Assembly (NCBI GenBank): GCA_018894105.1
Contig: CM032121.1
Span: forward strand, 32,406,230 to 32,470,229
Origin: Jacaranda mimosifolia
Lineage: Eukaryota > Streptophyta > Magnoliopsida > Lamiales > Bignoniaceae
DNA: 64,000 nt
Direction of reading: 5' to 3'
Of the stretch, positions 49,578-61,769 are shown in pieces. Position 1 is the stretch's first letter; each line of letters starts with the position of its first letter. The notes beneath the pieces are model-generated. The model was not told where the DNA came from. It searched no databases and saw only the letters and a list, made by a program, of their open reading frames with translations. Both the position numbers and the translations under genes were made by a program.

Positions 49578-50861
49578 TGAGTGGTTATAAGCCTAAGAGG
49601 GGGGGTTGAATTAGGCCTAAGGAATTTTAATGCATTGGAAGTTTAATACTTAAAATACTTTTTGGCCTTTCAAAATGGTTTAAGTCTTGGGCATAAAACA
49701 ATTTTAGTTATTGGCTGAAATTTGCAAGTATCAGTTAAACTACCAGTCAGACCATTGATAAATAGAACAGTAAAATAGAAATAAAATGACATAGATATTT
49801 ATAGAGGTTCGGAAAGCCTACATCCTCTACCTAAGTTTTCACTTAGCACTTTGAACATGTCAGATTAATTAATATGTAATAATGTTTTTATATTTAAGAA
49901 TAGTAATTTAACAGAATGAAAGTTAAGAAATAGAAACACCCTAGTAGGGTTAAAAACTAGCTCTTCTTGAAGAGCTAAACCGAAATTCCAGACGGGATAA
50001 GGCAGATTTCAGAGCACTGTAAAACTAGTGTTTGTGAACAGGTTTGGGGGAACTATTGCTAGATTTACTTGCATAACCTCTGTGGACTAATGCACGAGTT
50101 GCTGTCACTCCGTATGGCAAGCTCTAATCTCTTTTTCCAAATTAAAACCAAGAACATTGGAGAAGATTCCAGATAGTACCGCCCTATTGGTTTCTTCAAC
50201 TAGATATCCTTAGAGCAACCAAGCATCAATTTGTTCTCTTCATGGGGTCCTTCGAGAGCAAGTATAACTCTTGTCCCTCTTCACTACTAGGTCTTTCAAG
50301 ATATAAACCATGTTGTTCTTATCTCCCCAAGGTCCGTCTACGGCAAGCTCCACTTGACCTTTTTCACCACAAGGTCCTTCAAAATGCACGTAGAGCAAGG
50401 AATTAGCAACACTTAAGCACAAAATATGTATCAGAGTATCATGACTCCTCAAGACACTTAACAAAGTTCTTTCCCGACTTAGTGATTCACAAAATTTAAT
50501 GCTGCATGATCTCATTCTTATATGCTTATGTCCAACGACTTTAAGATCTTATTAGAGTAAGTGTTCATTGGAATTAAATAAGGAAACAAGATATTTTAGT
50601 AAACATATATTAGTTTCTTAAATAGCGGATATGTCAATAATTGCAGTATAACTTGATTTCTTTCCTAAATTATAAAGATGTGGATCACACTAGAATCTTC
50701 AAGATATCTTATAATTATGGAAAATAAGTTCCAGTGCATAATAGATTCCATCAGACAATATGGAAATATATTGCATGATTCAATTGCATATTTTTAGCAC
50801 ATAATTTTGGGCATGCAAATTTATCATAATTAAAATAGTGTAAATCATTAAGGGGTTAACA
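49578..50861 (-). repeat. 3' LTR of SIRE-like copia element
   Basis: On the minus strand it begins TGTTAACCCCTTAATG right after a polypurine tract and ends ..CCACTCA at 49578, about 1284 bp. It contains a GGGGGGTTGAATTAGGCC-type block and GAGGTTCGGAAAGCCTAC, both familiar from copia LTRs. Beyond its left end lies the TNP2 pseudogene, so the element inserted into the CACTA transposon. The exact left edge is a best guess. Confidence 0.7.
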
Positions 50862-50876
50862 ATCTCCCCCTTTTTG
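50862..50876 (-). other. Polypurine tract of the SIRE-like element
   Basis: Minus-strand CATCAAAAAGGGGGAGAT immediately precedes TGTTAACC. This is the usual pre-LTR tract of this copia lineage. Confidence 0.85.
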
Positions 50877-50999
50877 ATGATGACAACATTTGAATAAATA
50901 GGAAATATATCACCTGAGCTCCCTCTATCTATGTGCCTGGTTTTGCCAGCTTGTGTGTCCCCTATATATGAGTGATTAGTGCTTCTTCTGTCCATACAC

Positions 51000-52790
51000 T
51001 TAAGAAACTGGAGAAACAACAAGTACCAGCAGATACTCGATAATGGATTTCATTAATAGCAGAACTAATCATTAGAAAACTAACCATCCAGGATAATAAG
51101 TTTACAAGCCCATTAATAAAGGTCTAAAAACATAGATTAGTTCCTATAACAGAAGTTCCATCAATTAACAAAAGTTCATGCAGATAAGGTTTCCAATCTT
51201 TTTATCACTATTTTCCCACTTCATTATCAAAAGGAGCCTAAGAAGCATTCGGATAAACTCTAACCTTTTCTTTCAGTTGTATAACACTGGCACGAGTGCG
51301 ATTAGATTTACAAAGAAGATGCTCGAGCCTGTAATCCACAAAATCAATAAGAGTTTCTAGGTGTCCTATAAGAGTCTTCACAGCCTTACTAAGATCGTCT
51401 ATCTTAGATTTAAGACCAACATCCATTTTGCCAGCTTTCCTTTAAGCCCTTCTTGGTATTTTAATGAGAGTGGGCCAAATAGGACTAGATTGTTTGGATT
51501 TTGATCTAATAGATACTGGAATTTTGGACTTTTTGGGTTGAAGCCTGATACTGCTAGGGGTTCTACTAACACCCTAAACTATCCATTGTCCTTAGTGTAC
51601 CGGATTTTCATCTTTCTGAGGTTGACTAGGTCCAAGATTTTATGATGACACTCTCTTTCAATTCAGCCATCTAGTAAGAAAACTCCCTCACGTTTAAAAA
51701 TATAAGTAAGGATCATGGAGTAGAGAACAATTTTAGCTTGATGGGAGAAGAAATAGACCATGTATTTTAGAATAATGAAGCCAATATTAACTGGTTCCTA
51801 CCTAATAGCCTTAGCCATCACATAAAGACTCATGGAATTTAGATTAATAGAGTGACCACCACTAGATATCAATGAAAAGAAAACAGTACAATTGAGCATT
51901 TTATGAAGCAGAATATGTTCAATCTTCAATTTGTTTAAAGCAGCCCCACTAGTAAAGTAAATTGCTTACCATTCCAAAATATCTTGGTGATTTCATCATA
52001 GGATATATCAGCTTTAGACAAGTCTCCAAAATTAAAAAATTTAGTACCACCATCAAGAAAATCAAGTATAAAGTTTAGTTTTGTTGAAGACAGTACAATT
52101 CTTTTCCCAAACACATAAGATTCAAAGAAAACGTCATTTTCAGATTCAATGAAGGTAAAGTTTGAGTAAAACAGCTTGACCATAAATAGATAGGACCTTT
52201 CATCTAGTTTCATAAAACTGTCCTATTTTAGTTTACACACAAGATCAATGGTAGGAGATTTTGGCAATGAATAGAAATTAACCGTTCTTCCCATATTATA
52301 TTTCGGCTAGAAATCTTTTGATGAAAATAATTTTGAACTTCGACAGAATGAAATTTGAGAGTAGAAAGGACCTTAGTGAAGTTCCAGTCAGTAGTTTCTT
52401 CAGGATTGATTGAACAGAGGATTTAAGGCTTCATAGTCCTTCATTTGAACCACTTGGTCTTTTTAGGAGAACCCTTGGGGGTGTCCTTAATATTAGGTTC
52501 CTCAGACCCCAAGAACTTATGTTTATCATAGGAAGATGATTTTTCTTCCTCAGAGCTTAAGTCATTGTACCATTTTAGCATAAGAGGGGCTTCGGATACT
52601 TCGAGAAGAGTAGTTAAGAGGAGAATGGGGGAAGTTTCTTTTTCTTCAAAGACGAAGGTCCAGCTAATTGGGAGCTTCCTCTCTTTGGTATTTTTCAAGA
52701 AAGATCGAAGGTTAAAGATGAGAGGGAAATTTTCTACTGCAGAAGTTTGGAAGAAGAAAGAAAACAAGAGAAAGAAATTTTGACGCGTGA
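51000..52790 (-). pseudogene. Extra ORF downstream of copia pol (env-position), broken
   Basis: Between the RNase H remnant and the polypurine tract lies a further coding region in pieces. 52767-52441 is a Ser/Lys-rich segment ending KGSPKKTKWFK. 52213-51935 is the best-preserved block (RSYLFMVKLFYSNFTFIESE, SYVFGKRIVLSSTKLNFILD). 51426-51238 is a coiled-coil-like tail (KIDDLSKAVKTLIGHLETLI). SIRE/Maximus copia elements carry a third ORF in this position, sometimes called env-like, and plant genomes hold many related 'putative transposon protein' ORFs. No signal peptide or membrane segment was recognised. Function is unknown and the frame is disrupted. Confidence 0.6.
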
Positions 52791-53049
52791 AGAAGGATGA
52801 TGAATCAGTTTAGAAATAAGGAAAGCTTTGAAAATTGTAATTTTCAAATTCGAATCAGTTATTAATCATAATGGCAAAAAATTTTGCAAATAAAAATGGT
52901 AATGGGAGAGGACAAATTTACCACATTATCATGTAGTTTTTTAAAGAAGGAATAGTAGCCTAATTTAAATAAGTTAGCAAATCCAAAATCAGATTTTGAT
53001 TTAATTCCTAATTTTTCTCTAATGCACACAAATTTCTTATCTTCCAAAG

Positions 53050-54469
53050 ATTTGGTAAAAATATCTGCAAGCTAATTTTCTATAAAAATAAAATCAATTA
53101 ATATATTACCTTTATTTAGATAATCACACAAGAAATGATGTTTAATTTCAATATGTTTTGTACGTGAATGCAAGACTGGATTTTTAGAAATGTTAATAGC
53201 ATTGGAACTATCACATAAAATGGCAAGGCACATTAATATCAAAATCACGCAAGATGTGTTTCATCCACAATACCTGGGTGCGAAAATTGCCTAAGGCCAT
53301 GTATTTTGTCTCGATTGTGGATAATGCAACTACATTTTATTTTTTACTACACCATAAAATCAGGCAATTTTCCAGCAGCTGGCAACCACCACTGGTACTT
53401 TTCCTGTCTATCTTGCGACCAACATAATCTGCATTAGAATAGCTTGTGAAATTAAAAGATTTAGAATGTGGATACCATAAGCCATAGTTAGATGTTCCCT
53501 TAAGATATCTCAATATTCTTTTAACAATATTGAAATGGGATTCCTTTGGATTGGACTAAAATCTAGCATATAAGCATGTTGAAAACAAAATATCTAGATG
53601 GCTTGCAGTGAAGTAAAGTAAACTACCAACCATACCTCTGTAGACTTTCTCGTCTATACTTTTATCGCCCTCATCAAGTTCCAGTTTGGTATTTGTATTC
53701 ATGGGAGTGGTTCTAAGGTTACATTCACTCATTTCGAACTTCTTTGGAAGCTCCATTATATACTTTTCTTGTGAGATGAATGTATCTTTTTGAGTTTGCT
53801 TCACTTGAAGTCCCAAGAAGAAATTGAGCTCTCCCATTAAGCTCATCTCAAACTCCTATTTCATTTTCTCAGCAAACTCTTGACCAAGTAGATCATTAGT
53901 AGCATAAAAAATAATGCCATCAACATAAGTTTGAACAATGAGAAAATCATTTTCTTGGTGCTTAGTGAACAATGTGGTATATAAGACTCCAATAGAAAAA
54001 TCATTGTTTATGAGAAAATTACTCAATCGATCATACCGAGCTCTGGGGGCTTGTTTTAGTCTATATAAAGCCTTTGTCGGTTTAAAAACATGATGAAAAA
54101 AGTTTTGATTTTCAAAATTAGGGGGTTGCTCAACGTAAACTTCTTTATTTATGAATCCTTTTAGAAAAGCACTTTTTTATGTCCATTTGATAGAGCATAA
54201 ACTTTTTATGAAATGCAAAGGCAAGAAGCATTCTAATTAATTCTAACATTCCAATTGGAGCAAAATTTTGATCCTAGTCAATGCCCTATTGCTAACTGTA
54301 GTCTTTTGCTACAAGTCTGGCTTTATTTCTAGTAACTGTACCTATTTCATTTAGCTTATTTCTAAACACCCATTTGGTACCAACTACAAGATGGTCATTC
54401 TACTAGGTTCCAGACTTCATTCTTATCAAACTGAGCCAATTCTTCCTTCATTGCTTCAATCCAAAATGG
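53050..54469 (-). pseudogene. Copia reverse transcriptase and RNase H, inactive
   Basis: From 54469 leftward: WIEAMKEELAQFDKNEVW, TKWVFRNKLNE, KARLVAK, YVEQPP, ALYRLKQAPRARYDRL, the RT catalytic box, MSLMGELNFFLGLQVKQTQK, KLELDEGDKSIDEKVYRGMV, and RNase H pieces (SYSNADYVGRKIDRKSTSGG). The catalytic motif reads YVDG (53927-53916) instead of YVDD, so the second metal-binding Asp is lost. There are several in-frame stops. The gene continues to the integrase across the Mutator-like insertion at 54479-56033. Confidence 0.85.
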
Positions 54470-54478
54470 AAAATATCT

Positions 54479-56033
54479 AATTTAACCCCCCTTGTGAAAT
54501 GTAATATGAGCGGTTTACACCCCTTCCCCCCAATAAAAAAAAGGTTGAAATACTGCCTTATATTTTTAAAAATGAGTGAAAACCCCCCTTGAGACCATAA
54601 GTGTAGTGCACGCGCCAAAAAATGCGACTGGTTGTGATTTTTTATATATAAATTGACTACTATGCCCTTAATATATCAACCGTTGGATCTTTTTGTTTAA
54701 ATGAACGATCCAAATTGAATATTACTTAATATTTATAAAAAATAATTATAAAAAATTATTTATAAATTTATAATTTTTATAAATTTATATACATATATAC
54801 AACATATTATATATATTACAATATATTTATCAATATTATATAATGTTATATTATAAATATAATATAGTATTATAATATATATATACATATATATATGTAT
54901 AGGTTGCCACGGTAACCATGCCATCTGGCCAGCCAGATTCGGCTGGCAGCCGTCGTGTGTTAAAGAAAAATGAAAAAAAGAGCTTGGCTTAATGGGGAGA
55001 GGAGGGTAGGGAAGGGGGGACGACTACCGTGGCAGTCATGACCAAGGTTGCCATGCCAACCAGATCTGGCCGGTGGCTACTGGCAATAGCAGTCCCTGAC
55101 GACCTCATTTATTAAGAAAAAAAAGGAAAAAAACTTGGCTTCAGGTAGCCGGTTCCGATGGCCCGAAGGGGGGGAATGGTGGAAGTTATATATATATATG
55201 AATATAAATATGTTATAAATATAAATAATTATATATAATTTTATATATGCATAGATAATTTTATATATATGTATATATAATTTTTTAAATATGAAATGAT
55301 ATTTAATTTACATAAATATGTTATATATTTCATAAATATAAAATTATTTAATTTTAGATTAAACAAAAGGAAAAATATATTTTATATATATGTATGTGGA
55401 TATGTTACAGATAATTTTATATACTTATATGTATTTATATAATCTTTTATATATATATAATTTTGTACATATGTATGTATATATAATTTTATAAATATGA
55501 AATCATTTAATTTTGATAATTATATATGTGTATGTATATATAATTTTATAAATATTAAATGGTATTTAATTTATATAAATATGTTATATGTTTCATAAAT
55601 ATAAAATTATTTAATTTTAGATTGAACAAAAAAAATATATATATTTCAATATATATATATGTATATAGATATGTTATAAATAGTTTTACATACATATAAG
55701 TATTTATATAATTTCTTATATGTATATAATTTTATATATATGCATGTATATATAATTTTATAAATTATAAATATTATTTAGTTTATATAAATATCTTATG
55801 TATTTTAAAAATATAAAATTATTTAATTTAGATTAAATAAAAGAAAAAGAAAAATATAAGGATATAAAGTAATTATATATATATATGAGAGTATTTTTGT
55901 CTTTTCAACTTAAAATTCAACTCAAATATATGAAAGGGGGCAGTGAGATACAATTTAAAAATGTAGGGTGGCATTTGAACCTTTTTTTATCACGAGGAGG
56001 TGAACCACCCATTTCGCATTTCACAAGAGGGGA
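54479..56033. mobile_element. Mutator-like non-autonomous element inside copia pol
   Basis: Flanking 9-mers AAAATATCT (54470-54478) and AAAATATTT (56034-56042) differ at one base. Inner ends share CCCC(C/T)CTTGTGAAATG in inverted orientation (left 54487-54501, right 56020-56032). The GC-rich core (54900-55170, with GGTTGCCACGG, GTTGCCATGCC and CGTGGCAGTCATG motifs) sits between long AT-rich arms. ATCAACCGTTGGATCTT at 54675 is shared with 14274. It splits the copia polyprotein between the integrase and RT. No coding capacity. Confidence 0.75.
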
Positions 56034-57290
56034 AAAATATTTTAACCCAATTCAAAATAGATCTTTTAGTACCTCTTTGACATGTTTAGGTTCAATAATT
56101 GAAATGAGAGCATAATTGGACTCATTTGGTGGAATTTTTTTGGCTTTGGATCTGGTAGTTATTCTAGCTTGAAGATCTCCAATGATTTTATCAGTAGGTT
56201 GACTGGAAGCGTATTTAAACTTTCTAGTTCTTTATTCACCTCTTTCTACTAATTCACTGGAGTCAGGTTTATTAGTGGGATTTATTTCCTCAAATGATTC
56301 ATGTTCCTCTTGATTTGATGTTGATGGCTTAGGGTCCGTAATCTTAACTGGTTCTTCAAATCCTACAACTTCTTTGCTCAAGCTTTCCTTGGCACAAGAT
56401 GGGTTAGTTTCATCAAATGTAATATTAAAAATACGATAGGCTTTACTATGCATTGAGTAACCAACAAAAATAGCTTCATCAACTTTTGAATCAAACTTTG
56501 TCAAATGTTCTCTATCATTTAGAATGTAATATTTACATCCAAAGATGCGGAAATAAGAAATATTTGGAACTTTACCACGCCATAATTCATATGGGATTTT
56601 TCTCAAAAGTAGTCTTAGGAAAACACGATTTGACACATAACAATACACATTCACAGCTTCACCCTAAAAGGGTTTTGGAAGGTCGTATTCATTAAGCATG
56701 GTTCTAGCAACTTCTTGCAAAATATGGTTTTTCCTTTCAACTACCCCATTTTGTTGGGGAGTCCTCAGAGCAGAAAACTCATGAACATAACCATGTTCTT
56801 CACAAAATAAAGTAATGTTTATTTCATCAAACTCAGTTCCATGGTCACTTCGAATTTTCTTAATGAAATAACCCTTTTCATTTTGAAGTCTTTTAATGAG
56901 TGGAATGAAAACACTTAGAACATCATTTTTATGAGTAAGGAATAGAACCCATGTAAAACGAGTATAATTCTACTATGACAAACACATATCTTTTACCTCC
57001 AAGGGAAGCGATTTTCATAGGTCCGAGTAAGTTAATGTGTAGAAGTTCCAGTAGCCTGGAAGTTGTGACCTCATTCTTTGGTTTGAAAGATGTTCGAATT
57101 TGCTTCCCCTTTTGGCATATATTATATATCTTCTCCTTGGAGAAGTTTAACTTGGGTACCATTTTGACAAGATCTTTCTTTGTGAGATGTGATATAAGTT
57201 CTATATTTACGTGACCTATCCTTCTATGCCATTTCCAGTATTCTTCATCTGAAATAGCTAAACACACCACATTTTGATAGGTTAAATCAT
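56034..57290 (-). pseudogene. Copia integrase, inactive
   Basis: 57270-56929 holds the GAG-pre-integrase segment (WHRRIGHVNIELISHL, ICQKGKQ) and the start of the integrase core. The first catalytic Asp, normally in HIDLFGP, is Asn here (HINLLGP, codon at 57033-57031), and the zinc-binding C-x2-C has lost its first Cys. 56654-56232 is the C-terminal part (IPYELWRGKVPNISYFRIFG, GYSMHSKAYRIFN, FDETNPS). It is disrupted between the two pieces. Confidence 0.85.
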
Positions 57291-57639
57291 CAAGGGTTAT
57301 ACAATAAACAGTTCCATCCCTAGTAGCAATAAAAATCAGTTTCTCATTTTGCTTAATAACACAGTGAAAGAGATGGAACTTAACTTCATAACCCTTATCG
57401 CATAGTTGACTAAGTAATTATGCTTAAGGCCTTCAACAAGCCATACATTATCAATAGAAGTACTAGTCTGTTTACCAATGTTATCTTTACCTATTATGCT
57501 TCATTTTGTGTTGTTGGCATAAAGGACATTTCCTGTAGAACAATTGTTAAGCTTAAGGAACATGGATGCATCCTTTGTCATATGCCTACAATATTCGCTA
57601 TCCAAGTACTACTTCTATACCTGAGAATATTCCTTAGCC

Positions 57640-58600
57640 TGAACCTATAAGAAATCAATTTGTTTTAGGTCCCCAAACTATGTTGGGTCCTTCATGGTTA
57701 GTAACATATAATTTTCTTACCCAAACAAACATGGTACCAATGAGTTTTTTAATTAGACATCTAAAATTGACATGACCAGATCTACCACAAGTAAAGTAGG
57801 TTTTTGAACTGGTTTGAAATTTATTGTAGAAGTTGTTGAAATCAATTTAGTATATTTCTGATTCATGCAGTTTCTAAATTTTTTACCCTTTTTAATATTA
57901 TGTCTAGGTGGGACATGCATATGTGTGTGTTTAACACTTGTGGAATATTCACCTAGATCATCTTCAACATGTAAGCATTCTTCAAAAATATTTTTTTCTT
58001 TGATTTCACGGCTCATATTTTTTAATTTGTTCATCAAAGAATTGTTCTCTTTAGTGAGCCAATAATTCATTTTCTTTTTGCATTCAGCATCAAGGGTATT
58101 TTTATTTTTAGTCATTTGCATTTCAAATTTATCTTTGTGAGCCCTATCCAATTCTTCCTGCAAATAATCCACTTTTTCTTGCAAAGCTTTATTTTTATCA
58201 ACAAGCATTTTGTCATGAATTTTATAATGCTTAAGCAATTTTTGCACATCCTCATCAATGTTAATTTCATCACTGGAATCATAACCAGAACATGCATAAA
58301 GTAATTCTCTTCATTGTCAAATTGTTCGCCATCAAATTCGTCCCATATGGTTGCCATCATTTTAGCTTTGGCTTGTTTTGAATATTTCTTCAATCAACGA
58401 TAATTTGGTTTTCTATGTCCGATTTCATTACATTCATAGCAGCAAGGTGGCTCGATACTTTGAGTTTTCAGACTGGTTCTTTTTTATTTTGATCTATTAT
58501 TTCAGAATTTTCTTTTGAGGTTCGTCAGTTGCTTTAACCTTCGGGAAATTAGAATGATTTCATCCTCAATCTGGTCTTCATCAAGATCTACTTAAAGTTT
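57640..58600 (-). pseudogene. Copia gag with zinc knuckle and coiled coil, truncated
   Basis: A zinc knuckle CYECNEIGHRKPNY (about 58443-58402, last Cys changed to Tyr) is followed by a long coiled-coil region (58247-57880; KNKALQEKVDYLQEELDRAH, ENNSLMNKLKNMSREIKEKN). A second knuckle-like CGRSGHVNFRC lies near 57785-57753, in another frame. This layout is that of SIRE-type gag. Sequence similarity stops near 58600, so the first part of gag, the PBS and the 5' LTR are missing. Confidence 0.75.
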
Positions 58601-60829
58601 CGAGTCGAATTATGATCGGTGTTAAAAATAATGTTCTTTTTTACTTTTGTTTCTGAACCTTCATCTTTGGATTATTGTTTGATTGATTCAAGTGATGAGT
58701 TGATCAATATCACCAAATACTTGATCCAAGCCATGGATTGTAGTGTTTGGATGATGTTGCTTGTGGCTCTATTGCTTGATGAATTGATAGCATGCTTTTA
58801 TGTGATTTAAGTGTTAATTCATGTTTTAGTATGTTTCAATTCATATATATAAATGTTGAATGTTGATTTAGCATTTATTGATGTTATATGATGATATAGC
58901 ATGTTGATGTTTGATCAAAAGAGTTTTGGTGATTTTTGGATCCAATGTGATTGGAGTTTTGTTGGAGATTTTTGAAGAATACGATTCTTACTTGAACTTG
59001 ATTTTTGAAGCTTGATTGAGCACTTAAATTTCCAATTTTAAAATGTGCTTTAGATATGGAAATTGGTCCATAATGTGTGATTTAATGTTTAGAATGAGTT
59101 CTAGCATTTTTGGTGCACAAAAGTTGAGACAAAAATGGCATAACTTGCTTTTGATCCAAAATAGGGGCTACTGCTAGCTTTGGTGCACATTGGTAGGGCT
59201 GTGACCGAAAGTTAATGCCCAGCCATGTGCTTGCCTCGGCCAGCAGTGCCCGGTCATAGGTTGGGTGAGTTTTTGTGCAATTTTTGGGCTCCTTTGGTGT
59301 CTAGAAATGATGTTAAATCATGTGTTATAGATGCACAAGTGTTGTGCAAGTTCTCAATATATTGTTTGACATTTTTCAAGCTCTTTAAATCTTGTTAAAG
59401 TTTATCTCCAATAGTTGCATAAGTGTTATGCTTGTTCAATTATTTGTTTATGAGATAAGCATTTAATTGTTAGAATTAATTGTTAATTCTAGATTTATTT
59501 ATTGTTCATTTAATTGTTGAATGAATGATGAATGGATGGGGATGATCATGAGCCTTTAACATTGATTTTATATGTTTCAAGTTGTTGAAATGGGTTGTAT
59601 TAAATTGAGTCTTGCATGCCTCTTTATTTCTACCTTGTAAATATTATGAGAGTAGAATCACTAGGAGTGAGGATTTCTTTCTCATGTAACAGTTACATGG
59701 AGCAAAGGAGACCTTGGAGGCATGGAGACTTTTGAAGACCCATGAATGTATGGGATATACTCATGTAATAGCTAGATTTAATCAACCCACCTAAAATTAA
59801 CTAGGTGGTGCACCTATGGCTCTAAGTGCACCACTTGGTTAAGAAATTAGTCATCCCACCCTAGGAGCATGCTATGCGCATTTACTTATTTGTACTTTCC
59901 ATATCCTATTAATGTATGAGATGTATGGTTATGATATAAAAAACCTAAATAAGAAGATAAAATGATGAGATCTTTGCAAGCAAAAACCCTCCACTTGGAA
60001 TGTCGAAGTGCCCTTCAAATATTAAGTCAAAATAGATACAAATTAAAAGAGTTTTAATTAATCCAAGCCTTCTACCAATAGTATATGGCATGACGATGCT
60101 ACCACCTTTGTATGATATACATCCAATCACAGGGGTCATACTTAGGTGGAAAGCTGTGATCATACACTTTGCATGAGATGCACATTTGACTTGGGAATGC
60201 CCACACATTACACATCTAATCATGGGGGATGTTGTGGTGCCCATTTCGAATTGAAGATTGATTGGTAGGTTTGACTTAACACCGAGTAATGTAGAGGTCA
60301 TCCATTAAGGGATCTACATGAAATGGTGAGGCAAAATATATCAAGAATTGCATGAGATGCAATTAGCAAAAGTTGCTTACCTTTAGATTGCTCGTGGATA
60401 TACATCCGGTCACAGGGGTCCACTTGCAAGTCTTTAGGATCTTGATTCCCACTAGGAAATATGATTTCCCAAATTCTTCTAGAGGGTGAAGGATTTGATA
60501 AAATAGTGGGAGAAAAACATGCTTGGAAGACCATGAACATGTTTTTAATATCAAATTCAATCACATGCTTATTTTCTTTGTCGCCTTTGAGGATTTGTGA
60601 AATCTCACGAATGGTTTAATTGTTCCACTCAACATTTTTTTGGAAACCAATAAATTAACCGGACCAAACTTCCACGATTGACTTAACCTCAAAATCGTTC
60701 TAGATTCCTAAAAGTGGATAAATGTCCTATATCAAGGTACTCCAAATCCCATTGGGATTAAAAGTAGATCAAGAGACACGTGAAAAGTTCACGAATTGGG
60801 TTTACGATCGTCCCCCATTATCCCATGAT
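58601..60829. other. Unassigned repeat DNA, possibly LTR/leader of the next copia element
   Basis: No confident gene. Text such as GCCTCGGCCAGCAGTGCCCGGTC at 59235 and repeated CTAGAAATGATGTTAAATCA-like blocks suggest LTR sequence, but no second copy lies in the window to prove it. On the minus strand, two overlapping open frames (60564-60298 and 60301-59945) carry TPV(T/I)GCIS twice, 286 bp apart, from GATATACATCC..TCACAGGGGTC at 60113 and 60399. No family was recognised. Confidence 0.35.
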
Positions 60830-61480
60830 GGCATCTGCAAACTTTAAAAGTCTCATTGACATATGAATAGTACATTGGTTAAAGTTTACAAGAGTTGTAC
60901 AGCTAACAAGGTATGAGAGGTTCATGGTGTCAAAAGAGATTTTTCAAGCTATGATGAATGCAAAGTCATGTGTCATCGACTACGATCTAAAGATGATTAA
61001 GATTGGAGAAGCTTTTTCTACTTGGATGTAGTGATGGACAATGATCTCCATGAGGATTTTATCTTCACATCTTCGTCGAGTTTTATTGACCAAAGTGTTG
61101 ATCTAGAAGGAGACTACCATGACAAGGGCAAACCTTTGACACTTGTTTCCTCCTCCAAGTCTATGGGCCCTAGGGGTGCTAGAAAGGGAGGTAAAAGGAA
61201 GAAAAGTTCTTCCTCCAAGGGAAAACAACTATTAAAGGCATCCGGAGGAGTCAAGAAGATCATAGAGGAAATAGTTGATATTATTTGTTTCTACTTTGGC
61301 AAGATAGGCCATTGGAAGCCATTTTACAAGGAATACCTTGCAACCCTTTGGAAGGGTATGTACTTTATTGAAATGCATTTAAGGATTAATTCTTCCTCAT
61401 GGATATATGATATCACATGTGGTTCTTATCTTTGTAAGTTGTTACAAAGAATAAGAAAGAAGAATAAAACTTAGTAATGT
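60830..61480 (+). pseudogene. Copia gag C-terminus and protease, inactive
   Basis: A gag tail with Ser/Lys-rich RKGGKRKKSSSSKGK is followed by a degenerate zinc knuckle CFYFGKIGHWKPFYKEY (about 61286), in which the second and last Cys are replaced. The protease motif reads WIYDITCGS at about 61403-61429, so the catalytic D-T/S-G is broken. It is the front of the copia element that runs to the window edge. Confidence 0.75.
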
Positions 61481-61769
61481 GGATATGATCCACTGTCTTG
61501 GCTAAGGAGCAAGAGTTTTGATGAAAGCCAAAGGCGTATAATAAGTTGGACTTAGGGAATTCCATAATTGTATTGAACCCTTGCTATTATGTGCCATATA
61601 TTGTTGAGAATATTATTTCAAATTCCCGTTTTGGATAGTGAAGGATTTGATCCTTCTATATCAAATGGGAGATCGAAGGCATTAAAGAATGGGTTCTTTA
61701 ATTGCTTATGGTACACTTAACAAAAGATTATACATATTGGATTCTCAACTATCACTAATGCACTTTCAA

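Noticed and set aside
58740..58760. GTAGTGTTTGG as the possible missing right end of the CACTA element
   Set aside because: The inner sequence lacks CGACGAAA-type subterminal repeats, so the match to GTAGTG is likely chance.
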